NCBI RefSeq assembly: GCF_038967635.1
Contig: NZ_CP152413.1
Coordinates: 3,720,001 to 3,784,000, forward strand
DNA from: Bradyrhizobium sp. B124
Lineage (GTDB): Bacteria > Pseudomonadota > Alphaproteobacteria > Rhizobiales > Xanthobacteraceae
DNA length: 64,000 nt
Direction: 5' to 3'
Positions 35,206-44,800 of the stretch are shown piece after piece. The notes beneath the pieces are model-generated. The model saw only the letters and a program-made list of their open reading frames with translations. It did not search any database and had not been told where the DNA came from. Position 1 is the first letter of the stretch, and each line of letters opens with the position of its first letter. A program made the position numbers and the translations under genes.

Positions 35206-35283
35206 AAACTTCGGGCCCAATCCGAGACTCTCCGAATGGGCGCCATCGATCGGCTCAGTCAGATTTTGGATCATCGACAGATG

Positions 35284-35317
35284 AACTGATAAGTTTTTGT
35301 ATGAAAGCTTATCGGTT
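35284..35317. repeat. CTGATAAG palindrome, copy 1
   Basis: AACTGATAAG (35284-35293) is inverted as CTTATCGGTT (35308-35317) with one mismatch. The inner part (TTTTTGTATGAAAG) is not conserved. It belongs to a family also seen at 47517 and 62028. Confidence 0.6.
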
Positions 35318-35511
35318 CTGTCGGAGCCTAGAGTTTATCCAGTTTGGCAGTGACTCTTGCTGGAGGGAGAGAATCTAGAAAAAGAATTGCTCATCTGCTG
35401 CGGCTCAGGTCCCCTCGCTAGGGAAGTAGAGCCCAATCTCCAGTGCTCTCCGTATCACGTAAGCCATTGCAATTAGCCCGAATCCCACCCACCTAGGGCA
35501 ATCGGCTGACC

Positions 35512-35685
35512 TTAAAGCCTCTGGATTTCGTCCGGGGGATGGCTCGTCTGCAAGCCCTCACGGGCCAACGCCGTCCTCATCACGGCGGCAAAACTCCTGC
35601 GCTCGTCGGGCAAGCCTTCGGCCAGGGGAACGGTCAAGGGCCGCCCCCGGGTAAGACGCTTGGCGAACGACAGGCCCTCGGCCCC
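35512..35685 (-). pseudogene. Unidentified protein remnant
   Basis: The minus strand is open from 35685 to the TAA at 35512-35514 and reads as protein (GLSFAKRLTRGRPLTVPLAE, GLPDERRSFAAVMRTALARE), with a TGA just upstream and no clear start. I do not recognise the family. Confidence 0.35.
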
Positions 35686-35867
35686 TCAGCTCGATAATTC
35701 AGCCCCGACTTCTAGGCTGCATAGGATGGGCGGAAGTTGTCAAAAAGAGAGGCCAAACTAGGACCAGACAAGAATAGGTTGTCATACCGGAACTTATTCT
35801 TGTTCTAGTTGTTGTTTTGTCGGGCCCCCAAAGCAGGGGCACCGAAGATGAAACAGTTAGCAGCCAA

Positions 35868-36119
35868 ATGATCAAATCACTGTCAGCCCTTGCGGTACTC
35901 TCGCTTCTGGGAGCGTCGGTGATAGCATTGCCAAGTTTTGCATTGAAAGTGCAAACGAAGGAGGTCGTGGTGCTGGCCAAGGGCGACCGGCTCGAGACGC
36001 GAGCTGCGGCCTCGAATTGCTCTACACAGGTCTGGCCGGATTTCGCCCCATCCTGTTTGCGAGACGCGGGCTCTGGAGGGAAGATTCTGGAAGCCCGTCT
36101 TGTGACCGCCCGCCGATAG
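35868..36119 (+). CDS. Small secreted protein (83 aa)
   Basis: ATG 35868 (MIKSLSALAVLSLLGASVIA) starts a signal peptide with probable cleavage near ALPSFA. The mature part has two cysteines (ASNCSTQVWPDFAPSCL) and ends LVTARR. A family with this pattern (CS.QVWPDF...SCL) is frequent in Bradyrhizobium and of unknown function. The Cys pair probably forms a disulphide in the periplasm. An earlier ATG at 35817 would place 17 residues before the signal peptide and is less likely. The ribosome binding site is weak. Confidence 0.75.
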   Translation: MIKSLSALAVLSLLGASVIALPSFALKVQTKEVVVLAKGDRLETRAAASNCSTQVWPDFAPSCLRDAGSGGKILEARLVTARR

Positions 36120-36545
36120 TGCCGGTCCATCATTTCACTGACGCATAGGATACTTCATGACTTGTTGCGCACAACAGGGCGACGTCGAGATCAGTCGGCT
36201 TCACAAACGGGGCGATCTGCAAGGAAATCAGTGAACGGCTTGCCATCAGTATGAAACGAACGCTCGCTGGAATGCCGCCGCATTTGATGATGCTCCTCAG
36301 ACGATTGCGAGATCAGCCTCTCTCATCCGTGCCCCGCCTAATTCGGTCGAGCCGTCCGTCAGAGTATCGATGTGACGCGCTGTCGGGCGCTGTGAACTAT
36401 AGCTCGCTATCCTTGCTCGGAAGGCGCAGCAATGGCTGAAGCGGTGCCGCTCGGTAGCCGCTAAGTGGCCAAGCAAGTTCCGTTCGGTGTTCGCAGACAA
36501 ATCTGAGCAACTCTTTTGGCTCCCTGTGAGAGAGTGACACTATAA
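36120..36545. other. Intergenic; possible NepR-like remnant
   Basis: A plus-strand frame around 36205-36300 reads CKEISERLAISMKRTLAGMP, PHLMMLLRRLRDQ, a two-helix pattern that recalls short helical proteins such as the anti-sigma factor NepR. No start site is found and the rest is noise. This is only a weak hint. Confidence 0.25.
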
Positions 36546-37736
36546 ATGTCGACAGATCTGACTCCGGTGCCAAATGTACTCGTCGTGGAAGATGAGATGA
36601 TCCTGCGCATGCGCGCAGTCGACATCGTGGAGGATGCCGGGTTTTGTCCCATTGAGGCCGTCAACGCCGATGAAGCAATATCGATTCTTGAGTCCCGATC
36701 GGACATCTCGCTGCTATTCACCGACATCCAGATGCCCGGCAGCATTGACGGCCTGAGACTCGCCCACGCCGTGCACGAACGCTGGCCCTCGATCAAGATC
36801 ATACTGGTTTCTGGTCAAATGAAGCCATCTGACACGGCAAGGCCAGAGAACAGCCGCTTCTTCGGCAAACCGCTTAGCGTCGAGCAAATGATTACCGAGT
36901 TGCAGGCGATGGTGGGCGCGGGTGCGCTAAGCATCGTTCCGAACGCAACCGATTTGCCGGCGGATCAGGCGCCACACGCCATGGAGACGGTTGATCCCTC
37001 GTCCCGATCCGCGCAGGAGACCGTCCTCTCAGCGGAGAACGACAGCCTTCGCATCCTGCTCGAACAAGCCGAAATAGATGCGCAGGCCCTACTGATTCAG
37101 GCTGGGATCGAAGCCGAGCAGCGCGACGCCGCTGACAAACTGCAAAAGCTGATCCTCGGGGAACTTCACCATCGCGTGAAGAATACTCTCGCCATGGTCA
37201 GCGCGATCGCGTCCCAGAGCTTCCGTGGAGCGCCCAGTATTGAGCACGGACAGAAGGCAATGGAAGGCAGGTTGATCGCATTGGGGCGGGCTCACGACCT
37301 ACTGATGCAGGTCAGTTGGGCAAATGCGAGCCTTACTCACACGCTAAGCAGTGCGACAGAGCCTTATGATAGTCATGGAGACCGACGCTTCCATTTCAAC
37401 GGACCGGATATCAGGATTACCTCCGTAGCAGTCATCGCACTTGCGATGACGTTTAACGAGTTGTGTACCAACACTACCAAATTTGGAGCTCTGTCCGTCC
37501 CCACAGGCCGCGTGGAAATCGTATGGACGATCGACGAGCTGAAGCGAAGAATCCGCCTTGTTTGGACGGAAAGAGACGGTCCGACGGTCGAGCCTCCAGC
37601 CCGACGAAGCTTCGGCACGAGAATGATGGGATCTCTCGGCCAACAATTGAACGGCCAGGTGCAACTCGCCTATGAACCGAGTGGATTCATCTACTCGTTG
37701 GATGTGCCAATGAGCTCGGTCGCGGCACTCCGGTGA
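36546..37736 (+). CDS. Response-regulator/HWE histidine kinase hybrid
   Basis: The 396-aa protein begins with a receiver domain (VLVVEDEMILRMRAVDIVED; phospho-accepting Asp60 in FTDIQMPG; Lys108 in FFGKPL), then a linker with a coiled-coil-like stretch (residues about 155-200), and then an HWE/HisKA_2 kinase: ILGELHHRVKNTLAMVSAIA (phospho-His209), the N box MTFNELCTNTTKFGALS, the diagnostic W-x-E in LVWTERDGP and the G box FGTRMM. It has no membrane segment, so it is a soluble kinase. In alphaproteobacteria HWE kinases often feed the general stress response (PhyR/NepR/EcfG) or light and chemotaxis systems. The REC-first order suggests it is a node in a phosphorelay. Confidence 0.9.
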   Translation: MSTDLTPVPNVLVVEDEMILRMRAVDIVEDAGFCPIEAVNADEAISILESRSDISLLFTDIQMPGSIDGLRLAHAVHERWPSIKIILVSGQMKPSDTARPENSRFFGKPLSVEQMITELQAMVGAGALSIVPNATDLPADQAPHAMETVDPSSRSAQETVLSAENDSLRILLEQAEIDAQALLIQAGIEAEQRDAADKLQKLILGELHHRVKNTLAMVSAIASQSFRGAPSIEHGQKAMEGRLIALGRAHDLLMQVSWANASLTHTLSSATEPYDSHGDRRFHFNGPDIRITSVAVIALAMTFNELCTNTTKFGALSVPTGRVEIVWTIDELKRRIRLVWTERDGPTVEPPARRSFGTRMMGSLGQQLNGQVQLAYEPSGFIYSLDVPMSSVAALR

Positions 37737-38002
37737 ATATTGCCATTTTCCTCTTCTGGGCCCGCGCGTCAGTTGGCGCAGTGCGGCGATTTGTCCAGGG
37801 ACGAGGGTAGGCCGGAAGTCAGAGGCGACTTAGTAGCAATCGTCGTGAATGACCTTGGCTGATTGTTCATTGAGAACATCAGGCTCGTGTTCGCCCGCCG
37901 TAATAGACTGCATGCGCGCACCTGAGCGCCACATCGCAACATTCAGGAACCTAACGACGCCTCGGTATTTAATTACTCACGAACCTCACCTTAGGAGCTG
38001 TC

Positions 38003-38416
38003 ATGATTTGCCGTTTAGCTGCCGCCGCTGTTGCTGTTGCGGTCCTATTTCCCATTACGACCCAGGCGCAGGGTGTCCCTGGAGGCGTCGAGCGGGGCGC
38101 GCGGGATGGTGAGCGAGCGGCAGGCCCCGTCGGTGCGGTTGTCGGTGGAGCAGTCGGCGGCGTGGTGGGCGGCGTAGCGGGGATCCTTGGTGTTGATCAG
38201 CGTCCTCGCTTTCATTCTTACGTTGTCGAACAGAGACGTCCCTCATACCAGTATCGCGAAGATGTAAGAGTTGGAGCGGTTCTTCCAGAAGAGGGCGTTA
38301 GCTACTATGATGTACCGGCCGAGTATGGCGCCCGTGATTATCGCTATACGGTGGTGAATGGTCGCACCGTGTTGGTCGAACCGCGAACACGCCGGATCGT
38401 CGAGATTGTCGAATAA
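38003..38416 (+). CDS. DUF1236-type secreted protein
   Basis: The 137-aa protein has a signal peptide (MICRLAAAAVAVAVLFPITT, then QAQG), a glycine/valine-rich stretch (residues about 45-70, VGAVVGGAVGGVVGGVAGIL) and the C-terminal DUF1236 pattern (VGAVLPEEGVSYYDVPAEYG, YRYTVVNGRTVLVEPRTRRI). The glycine-rich part resembles glycine zipper segments that associate with membranes. The family is found in Bradyrhizobium and relatives and lacks a known function. It is followed by a good terminator (38425-38448). A GGAG site precedes the start. Confidence 0.85.
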   Translation: MICRLAAAAVAVAVLFPITTQAQGVPGGVERGARDGERAAGPVGAVVGGAVGGVVGGVAGILGVDQRPRFHSYVVEQRRPSYQYREDVRVGAVLPEEGVSYYDVPAEYGARDYRYTVVNGRTVLVEPRTRRIVEIVE

Positions 38417-38424
38417 CAACCATA

Positions 38425-38448
38425 GGCCGTCTTTCGAGACGGCCTTTT
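38425..38448 (+). terminator. Intrinsic terminator after DUF1236 gene
   Basis: GGCCGTCT-ttcg-AGACGGCC followed by TTTT: an 8-bp GC-rich stem with a UUCG-type tetraloop, 8 bp after the stop codon. Confidence 0.85.
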
Positions 38449-38566
38449 CGTTTGTCGACCAATAAGGCTACCGGGCACTTTGCTCATGTACTTTAGGCAA
38501 TACGAATGCCGCGCTCGAACGCCCATTCGTCAAATCATTCCGTAACAACCGAAGCTGGGCCAGCAG

Positions 38567-40564
38567 ATGATGTCTGTGACCAGGCAGCCGTTCAAAGCAC
38601 GTACGACTGAAGAGCTTGTGTCCTTGCTCGGCACGGTGGCCGTTGCGATCCTGGCTGTCATCATCGTTGCGATGCTCTATTTCGGGCGCGAAATCTTCGT
38701 CCCGATCGCATTGGCAATTCTCCTCAGCTTTGTCTTGGCACCGGTGGTTCTAATATTGCAGCGAATCCATGTGCCGCGCGGACTGGCGGTCGTGAGCGTA
38801 GCTCTGCTCGCCTTCGCGCTCATTTTTACGATGGGAAGCCTTCTCGCTACGCAATTGACGCAGCTCGCTGGAGATCTCCCACGTTATCAATCGACGATCA
38901 GCGAAAAGATCCAGTCCTTTCGAGATACAAGAGCCGGGAGAGGCACGCTTGAACGCGCCTCCGACATGTTGAAAGATCTCAGTAAGGAGATCGATAGGCC
39001 GAAAGAGCCCGCGACTTCGCGGGGACTGAGCTCCTCAATAGTCAATCCCAGTGCCCCGCAAGCCCCCGTTCCGGTGGAAGTACGCCAGCCCGATCCCGGT
39101 GCGCTGGAGAACCTGCGGACTTTGATCTCTCCGCTTATTCATCCTCTCGCAACTACCGGCATCATCATCATCTTCGTGATCTTCATACTTCTTCAACGCG
39201 AGGATCTCCGTAATCGGCTCATTCGGCTGGCTGGCTCCTACGACCTGCAACGAACCACAGCGGCGCTGGACGACGCAGCGACACGCCTTAGCCGGCTGTT
39301 CCTGACCCAGCTCATTCTAAACAGCGCATTTGGCGTGGTGATTGGGTTGGGCTTATGGATCATAGGCACACCAAGCGCGATCCTGTGGGGCATTTTAGCG
39401 GCAGTCCTTCGTTTCGTGCCTTATATCGGCGCCGTAATCGCGGCCGCGTTCCCGCTTGCTCTGGCAGTAGCCGTCGATCCCGGCTGGTCAATGCTGCTAT
39501 GGACGCTCGCGCTCTTTTTTACTGTCGAGCCGGTCGTGGGCCACGTCATCGAGCCAATGGTCTATGGCCATAGTACAGGGCTTTCCCCGGTAGCCGTGGT
39601 TGCGGCGGCGACGTTCTGGACCGCACTTTGGGGACCGATTGGGCTCGTTCTCGCCACGCCTTTGACGGTATGCCTTGTCGTGCTTGGGCGCCATGTAGAA
39701 CGCTTGGAGTTTCTTGACGTCATGTTCGGGGACCGTCCGGCGCTTTCTCCACCCGAAATCTTCTATCAGCGCATGCTGGCTGGCGACCCGGCAGAGGCTG
39801 CCGAAAAAGCCGAACAATTCCTAAAAGAACGTTCTTTGGCCTCATACTATGACGAGGTAGCCTTGAGGGGCTTGCAGCTGGCGCAAATTGACGCCACGCG
39901 GGGAGCGCTGGACCCGGAGCGTCTCACGAAGATTCGTGATGCCGTCGCGGAGTTTGCCAGCGACGTTGCCGATCAAGATGACAGAACGCCGGCGAAGCTT
40001 AATGTAACCACCGATGCAGAAGCCTCGTCTGCAGTAGAAAGCGTCGCGGAAAATGCGGCCCACGAAAACCTACCCATTATTAGTAAGGAAAACCTGCCGT
40101 CCAATTGGCTCGGTGAGTACCCCGTTCTTTGCTTGGCTGGACGCAGCCTTATCGATGAAGCGGCCGCGATAATGCTCGCTCAGCTTTCGACTGCACACGG
40201 TCTCACAGCACGGGTTGAAGGGGCGGACGCGCTCTCAAGTGCCAACGTTTTCCGACTTGATGGTACAGGCGTTGTGATCGTCTGCCTGGTCTATCTCGAT
40301 TCGAGCGGACCGGCGCATATGCGGTATTCGGTTCGGCGCCTAAGGCGGAAGCTGCCGAAGGCCCTTATAATCCTGGGCTGTTGGGTCAAGGACATCGATC
40401 CAGACGCGCTGGAAGCGTTGCGCGACAACGCCAAAGCCGATCTCGTAGCCGCCAGCCTAGGTGATACTGTCAAGCTTTGCATCGAGGCTACGGGGGTGGC
40501 GGACCAGAACATCGCGGCCTCCACGCAGGAGAAATCCACTACCGCCGCCGCTATGATCGCTTGA
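38567..40564 (+). CDS. AI-2E-family transporter with C-terminal cytoplasmic domain
   Basis: The 665-aa protein has the PerM/AI-2E permease core (residues about 18-390): FGREIFVPIALAILLSFVLA, the long periplasmic-type helical region, LTQLILNSAFGVVIGLGLWI, and FVPYIGAVIAAAFPLALAVA with VEPMVYGHSTGLSPVAV-type ending (here IEPMVYGHSTGLSPVAV). About 275 residues follow that ordinary members lack: a charged linker, then a globular part (YPVLCLAGRSLIDEAAAIML, VVIVCLVYLDSSG) with the layout of a B12-binding-like or Rossmann-type domain. Such long versions are, as I recall, typical of Bradyrhizobium. Function unknown; AI-2 export has not been shown for this branch. ATG 38567 or 38570 could be the start. 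Confidence 0.85.
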   Translation: MMSVTRQPFKARTTEELVSLLGTVAVAILAVIIVAMLYFGREIFVPIALAILLSFVLAPVVLILQRIHVPRGLAVVSVALLAFALIFTMGSLLATQLTQLAGDLPRYQSTISEKIQSFRDTRAGRGTLERASDMLKDLSKEIDRPKEPATSRGLSSSIVNPSAPQAPVPVEVRQPDPGALENLRTLISPLIHPLATTGIIIIFVIFILLQREDLRNRLIRLAGSYDLQRTTAALDDAATRLSRLFLTQLILNSAFGVVIGLGLWIIGTPSAILWGILAAVLRFVPYIGAVIAAAFPLALAVAVDPGWSMLLWTLALFFTVEPVVGHVIEPMVYGHSTGLSPVAVVAAATFWTALWGPIGLVLATPLTVCLVVLGRHVERLEFLDVMFGDRPALSPPEIFYQRMLAGDPAEAAEKAEQFLKERSLASYYDEVALRGLQLAQIDATRGALDPERLTKIRDAVAEFASDVADQDDRTPAKLNVTTDAEASSAVESVAENAAHENLPIISKENLPSNWLGEYPVLCLAGRSLIDEAAAIMLAQLSTAHGLTARVEGADALSSANVFRLDGTGVVIVCLVYLDSSGPAHMRYSVRRLRRKLPKALIILGCWVKDIDPDALEALRDNAKADLVAASLGDTVKLCIEATGVADQNIAASTQEKSTTAAAMIA

Positions 40565-40874
40565 GATCGAAGAAGATTTGCAGTCGGCGACTTGTGACAT
40601 TTTTACGTTCCCGGCGAAAACCGACCACGGTGCACGCGTAGCGAAGCGTAGGCCGCCATCTTCGGGGCACGACTTTGCGGTTACGCTGGCGCCTTCATCG
40701 CGCCGCGCTTTTGCGCGGACCCGGTGGGCTCCCCACCATATGGACCACCGTGATTCCGCTTAGATCATTCGCACAGCTTCATTGACGGCTTTCACCCAGA
40801 TCACAAGTTTGGCTTTCGCATAGTGAGCGTTATGGAACGGGGTCACATACATATCGCCGTTGAGAGCTTCAAAC
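40565..40874. other. Intergenic, nothing recognised
   Basis: About 310 bp lie between the convergent permease and the small membrane protein. No clear hairpin terminator was found and no gene is seen. Confidence 0.4.
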
Positions 40875-41234
40875 CTAGCGACCAGCAATTGTCCATCCAG
40901 CCCAAATCAAAAGAACAGTCCCCAACAAGAAAACGGAAAACATCGCAATAGCAGGAACTCGTATATTCCACCGTGCTGGATTTGTCTCGGCTTCACCTCG
41001 GTCAAGCTGGTTTAATGTTCCGTTTAGAGCCATCAGCGTCCAGAAGCCAAACACGATTGAGACCGCAAAACAAACCCACGATGCTTTCAACGTACCGGGC
41101 ACCACGATGGGTTGGTCTTTCGGGGTGAACTTCTCGGCAAAAGTAATCGTGAACGCCAACAACCCCGCTGCAACCGTAATCAATTGACCGGTCAGAGCAT
41201 TAGACGCTTTGAGCCCCTCAATTCCGTTCGCCAT
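40875..41234 (-). CDS. Small membrane protein (119 aa)
   Basis: A frame opens at 41276, but ATG 41234 (MANGIEGLKASNALTGQLIT) is preferred: GAGG lies upstream and it starts just after the stop of the gene at 41242. There are three hydrophobic stretches (LITVAAGLLAFTITFAE, ASWVCFAVSIVFGFWTLMAL and AIAMFSVFLLGTVLLIWAGW), so it is an inner-membrane protein. I do not recognise the family. It is probably cotranscribed with the upstream soluble protein as a two-gene operon. Confidence 0.65.
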   Translation of the reverse strand: MANGIEGLKASNALTGQLITVAAGLLAFTITFAEKFTPKDQPIVVPGTLKASWVCFAVSIVFGFWTLMALNGTLNQLDRGEAETNPARWNIRVPAIAMFSVFLLGTVLLIWAGWTIAGR

Positions 41235-41241
41235 GTGAGCC

Positions 41242-41592
41242 TCAACAGATCGGCCAGATTGGGCAAAAGACATCACGGGCCGACTTCAGGGTTTGCAAGT
41301 CTAACTCGTTCTGCTGGACCGGATATCCTGGCAAGCGATAACGGGCGCTAGTCATCTCGTCGACCAGTGTCATCATAGCTTCGCTGGCTACTCGTGTGGC
41401 ACCCCGGGCATATTGGTCTTGGAACGATTTCTTCGCCTGTGCAGCCGCCAAGATCTTCTGGGCCGCGTCATCTGTCATTTGCTTGAGTTCGGTCACGGTC
41501 GTACCGTCGAACACAAGACCATGCTGCAGCGCTCTTGCTTGAGCCACCTGAAACAGCTGATCAGCAAGCTGTGAACTGGTCGGAAGTGCCAT
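41242..41592 (-). CDS. Hypothetical helical protein (116 aa)
   Basis: It reads as an alpha-helical protein (MALPTSSQLADQLFQVAQAR, ELKQMTDDAAQKILAAAQAK, ATRVASEAMMTLVDEMTSA), with a short C-terminus ending in CPIWPIC. No membrane segment or motif is seen. It precedes the small membrane protein by 7 bp on the same strand. The two may form a partner pair, but I know of no function. Confidence 0.6.
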   Translation of the reverse strand: MALPTSSQLADQLFQVAQARALQHGLVFDGTTVTELKQMTDDAAQKILAAAQAKKSFQDQYARGATRVASEAMMTLVDEMTSARYRLPGYPVQQNELDLQTLKSARDVFCPIWPIC

Positions 41593-41886
41593 GTTTGCAA
41601 CCCCGCCTGACTTTTAGATACGATCCTAAAATCGTAACTTTCGACGATCTCGTCGCGAATAGCTGCTAAAAAGATAATCCATTCTCGAACGCGCAAAATT
41701 GCAAAACTGGATCAGCGGAACTTGTGTAGATTGTATCATCACTTTTGCTCAACCGCAATCCGAGACAATGACGAGATGAGCAAGGACCGCCAGAACGAGC
41801 TTTGCGGGACGGCACCCACACCTTGGTGATGGCATGGCGAAGACTGTCATCGCGTCGCGTTCTGCGTTGCCCTCCTTGACAAATAG
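41593..41886. other. Intergenic, nothing recognised
   Basis: It holds the leader of the two-gene operon and the end region of the cyclase gene. No feature is supported. Confidence 0.4.
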
Positions 41887-44800
41887 TTAGGAGATCGCTG
41901 CGAGGTTTAGAACGCGAGCAGTTTCGATAAGATCCGCAGTTCCGAACCCCTCAACCATCTGGCCATGGAGCAGCTTCAATCGTTCTATGCCGCTACGATG
42001 GTTGCGACCGGTGGCGACCGAAACGAGGCTGAGCAGCGCTCGCAACTCCAAGGCGTGCGCTCCCAGTTCGCGCGCAAGTTCGACGGCGGTAACGAAGTGA
42101 CTCGAAGCGTCTTCACTTTCGCCGTTCAGCGCAAGCAAAACCTCGCCCCGAAGCCTATGCAACTCGGGTTCGCAAAAAAGGGTTTTGTTTGATGCGGTTA
42201 TTGCAAGTGCCTCGTCAAGTAATTTCAGTGCATTGTCCGCTTCACCTTTCGCTACTAGCGTCTCGGCAAATAGCATCAAGCCATACGGCCGGATGAGCTC
42301 AGCACCAGTCGCACGATAGTCGGCAAGCCCCTGTTCGATCTCGCCGGCGCCTTCTGACAAGCGACCCAACTTGCCCACCGCCCAACCCCGTAGAATCCGG
42401 CCCCAGGCGCTCCAATACGGGAAGCGATAAGTTTGCCCGACCTGAATCGTGCGTTCGGCAGCTTCAAGCGTCTCATTTGGTTCGCCTCGCGCCTGCCTGA
42501 TGGAGGCATCGAAGCTCAGCGCGAAGCCGAGGCTGTGAGGATGATCGAGCTGAACGGCGCGATCGATCGCCTGCGCGCTGTCCTTGACGGCGCTGTCGGC
42601 CAAACCGACAAACCATTCGGTCCATGCGAGATTGCATTGCGCGAGAACGGCTGGGTCCGAGCCGTACTCGAACCGGTGATGGTGATGCTGATCTGGATCG
42701 TAGAGTTGAAGGGCTTCCTCCAGAGTTTTCTTGGCGACGTCGAATTTTCCCAGGTAGAAAAGTGTAAGCCCGAGCGGTCGCTTGGCCTGCAACAACAGGC
42801 CACGGTCATCCGCCCGTTCTGCTCGTTCTATCAACCGCACCCCGAACCCGTGCGCTTTCTCGAGTTGGCCGCGGACGATGCAGAACATCATGAGACCATA
42901 GAGGGCCCTGAAGAGCAGGTGATGTTCGCCGAGCCCTTCGCTGAGTTCGTAGGCGCGGGTAAAAACCTCCTCTACTTGGGGCGCGGCGTTGCCCTGAGTG
43001 GCGAGAAGCTGAGAACCTCGATCTACCTCAAGCAACAGTTCCCTGCGCGCCCGCTCGGGCGTGTCGGGCAGACGGCGGAGGATGGCAAGAGCGTTCGCGA
43101 AATGACTTGCAGCCTCGACGTTCGCCGAGCGCTCGGCGGCTTTTTTCCCGGCCGCCTCCCATTGCGATATGGCCGCCTCCGCGAGATTAGCTGCAGCATA
43201 ATGCTGCGCCAGCACTTCCGGTGTCGCCGCGACAATTTCTCGAAACTGAGTAGAGAGAACATCAGCGATCTTGCGATGCATCAGCCGACGCTCGCTCTTG
43301 AGCAGGGAGTCGTAGGCCGCATCCTGGATAAGTGCATGCCGGAAGGAATATTTGGCATGCACGGGAACTCCATGCTGCTGGATAAAGCCCTCGTGGAGTA
43401 ACTCGGCAAGTTGCTCCCGCAGACTGTGCTGGCTCTCGCCGGTTACCGCGCCGAGAACCTCGCTATCGAAGGTCCGACCGAGGGTGGCCGCAACCTGAGC
43501 CAACGGCTTTGCGACCTTTAGACGATCAAGCCGAGCCACTAGTGAGCCCCGCAGCGTAGACGGAATGCTGTCGACGACGGCCGTCAATAGAGCAGGATCT
43601 CCTTGAGCCGACGAGAGAGTTTCTGCGAGCACCGTTTTGGTCAACTCCTCGACAAATAGCGGAATACCGCCAGTCTTAGCAACGATGTGCTCCACGATGT
43701 TTGCGGGTAACGGTGTCGCGCCCGCAACCTGTTCAACCAACGTCCTGGCCTCACTCGCGGAGAGATGTCGTAGCCCGAGACGCGTGCCTTGCGATTCCAG
43801 CAACCATTCGGCCCTAAATTCGGGACGAAATGTGAATATGGCCATCGCGCGCCAGTCCGAGATTTGCTGCACAATGCGCTCGAGCAGACTACTGGTCGAA
43901 GCGTCTGCCCAGTGCAGGTCCTCGACGATGAAGAGGATCGGTAGTTGCTCGGATTGCCTTAGAAGCCATTGTGCAAGTAGATCGAGGAGAAGCTCTCGGC
44001 GCTGCGAAGGTGAAACTTCCCTCAACGACAGCGGTACAGGTAACTCCAAAAGCTCGGAAACCAGTGGAACCGCCTCAGGTGTGATCGAGTCCAATCCCGC
44101 GAAAGCACGCTGAACGTTAGCGATCTTATCTTCGACATCAGCGAGACCATCCAAATTTACCACGCGGCGGATCATCTCAATGATGGGATAGAAGGCGCTC
44201 TCCCTATTATAGGCCGAACAATAGCAGGTAAACGGCAGAAACGCCGAGCCGTCGAGCATGTCTCTGAAATTGCGCACTAGTCGCGTTTTCCCCGCACCGG
44301 CTTCGCCTGTGATGAGAACCAGCTGGCCTTCACCGCTCATGGCTTGAATGAAACGGTCGCGCAAAAGCGCCACTTCCTCGCTACGCCCAATCATCTTCTG
44401 TCCGCCGCGAGCGGCGTCGAAGGCAGGATCGGCACGTTCGCCGACTACCTCAAAGAGATTCATCGTCCCATGAGTGCCGCGGATCTCCTGTGGACCAAGG
44501 TCTCGCAGATTAAACCGACCACCGATCAATTGTGCGGTCGCATCCGTTATCACCAGGCTATCTGGCGCGGCAAGTTGCTGCAGTCTAGCGGCAATATTTG
44601 GCGTCTCGCCGAGGATGCCCATGGTTTCGAACGTATCCGATGATCTCAGGTCGCCGGCAATGACGATGCCGGTGTGCATACCCATGCGCATATGGATAGG
44701 CGGAGCGCCGGACGATTCTTGCCTGTTCAGCTGTCTCATGCCCTCGAGCAGCGATAGTGCCGCGCGCACCGCTCTTATCGGATCGTCTTCATGAGCAAGC

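Noticed and set aside
42433..43401. 322-codon plus-strand open frame
   Set aside because: It is opposite the TPR part of the cyclase-ATPase gene and lacks motifs.
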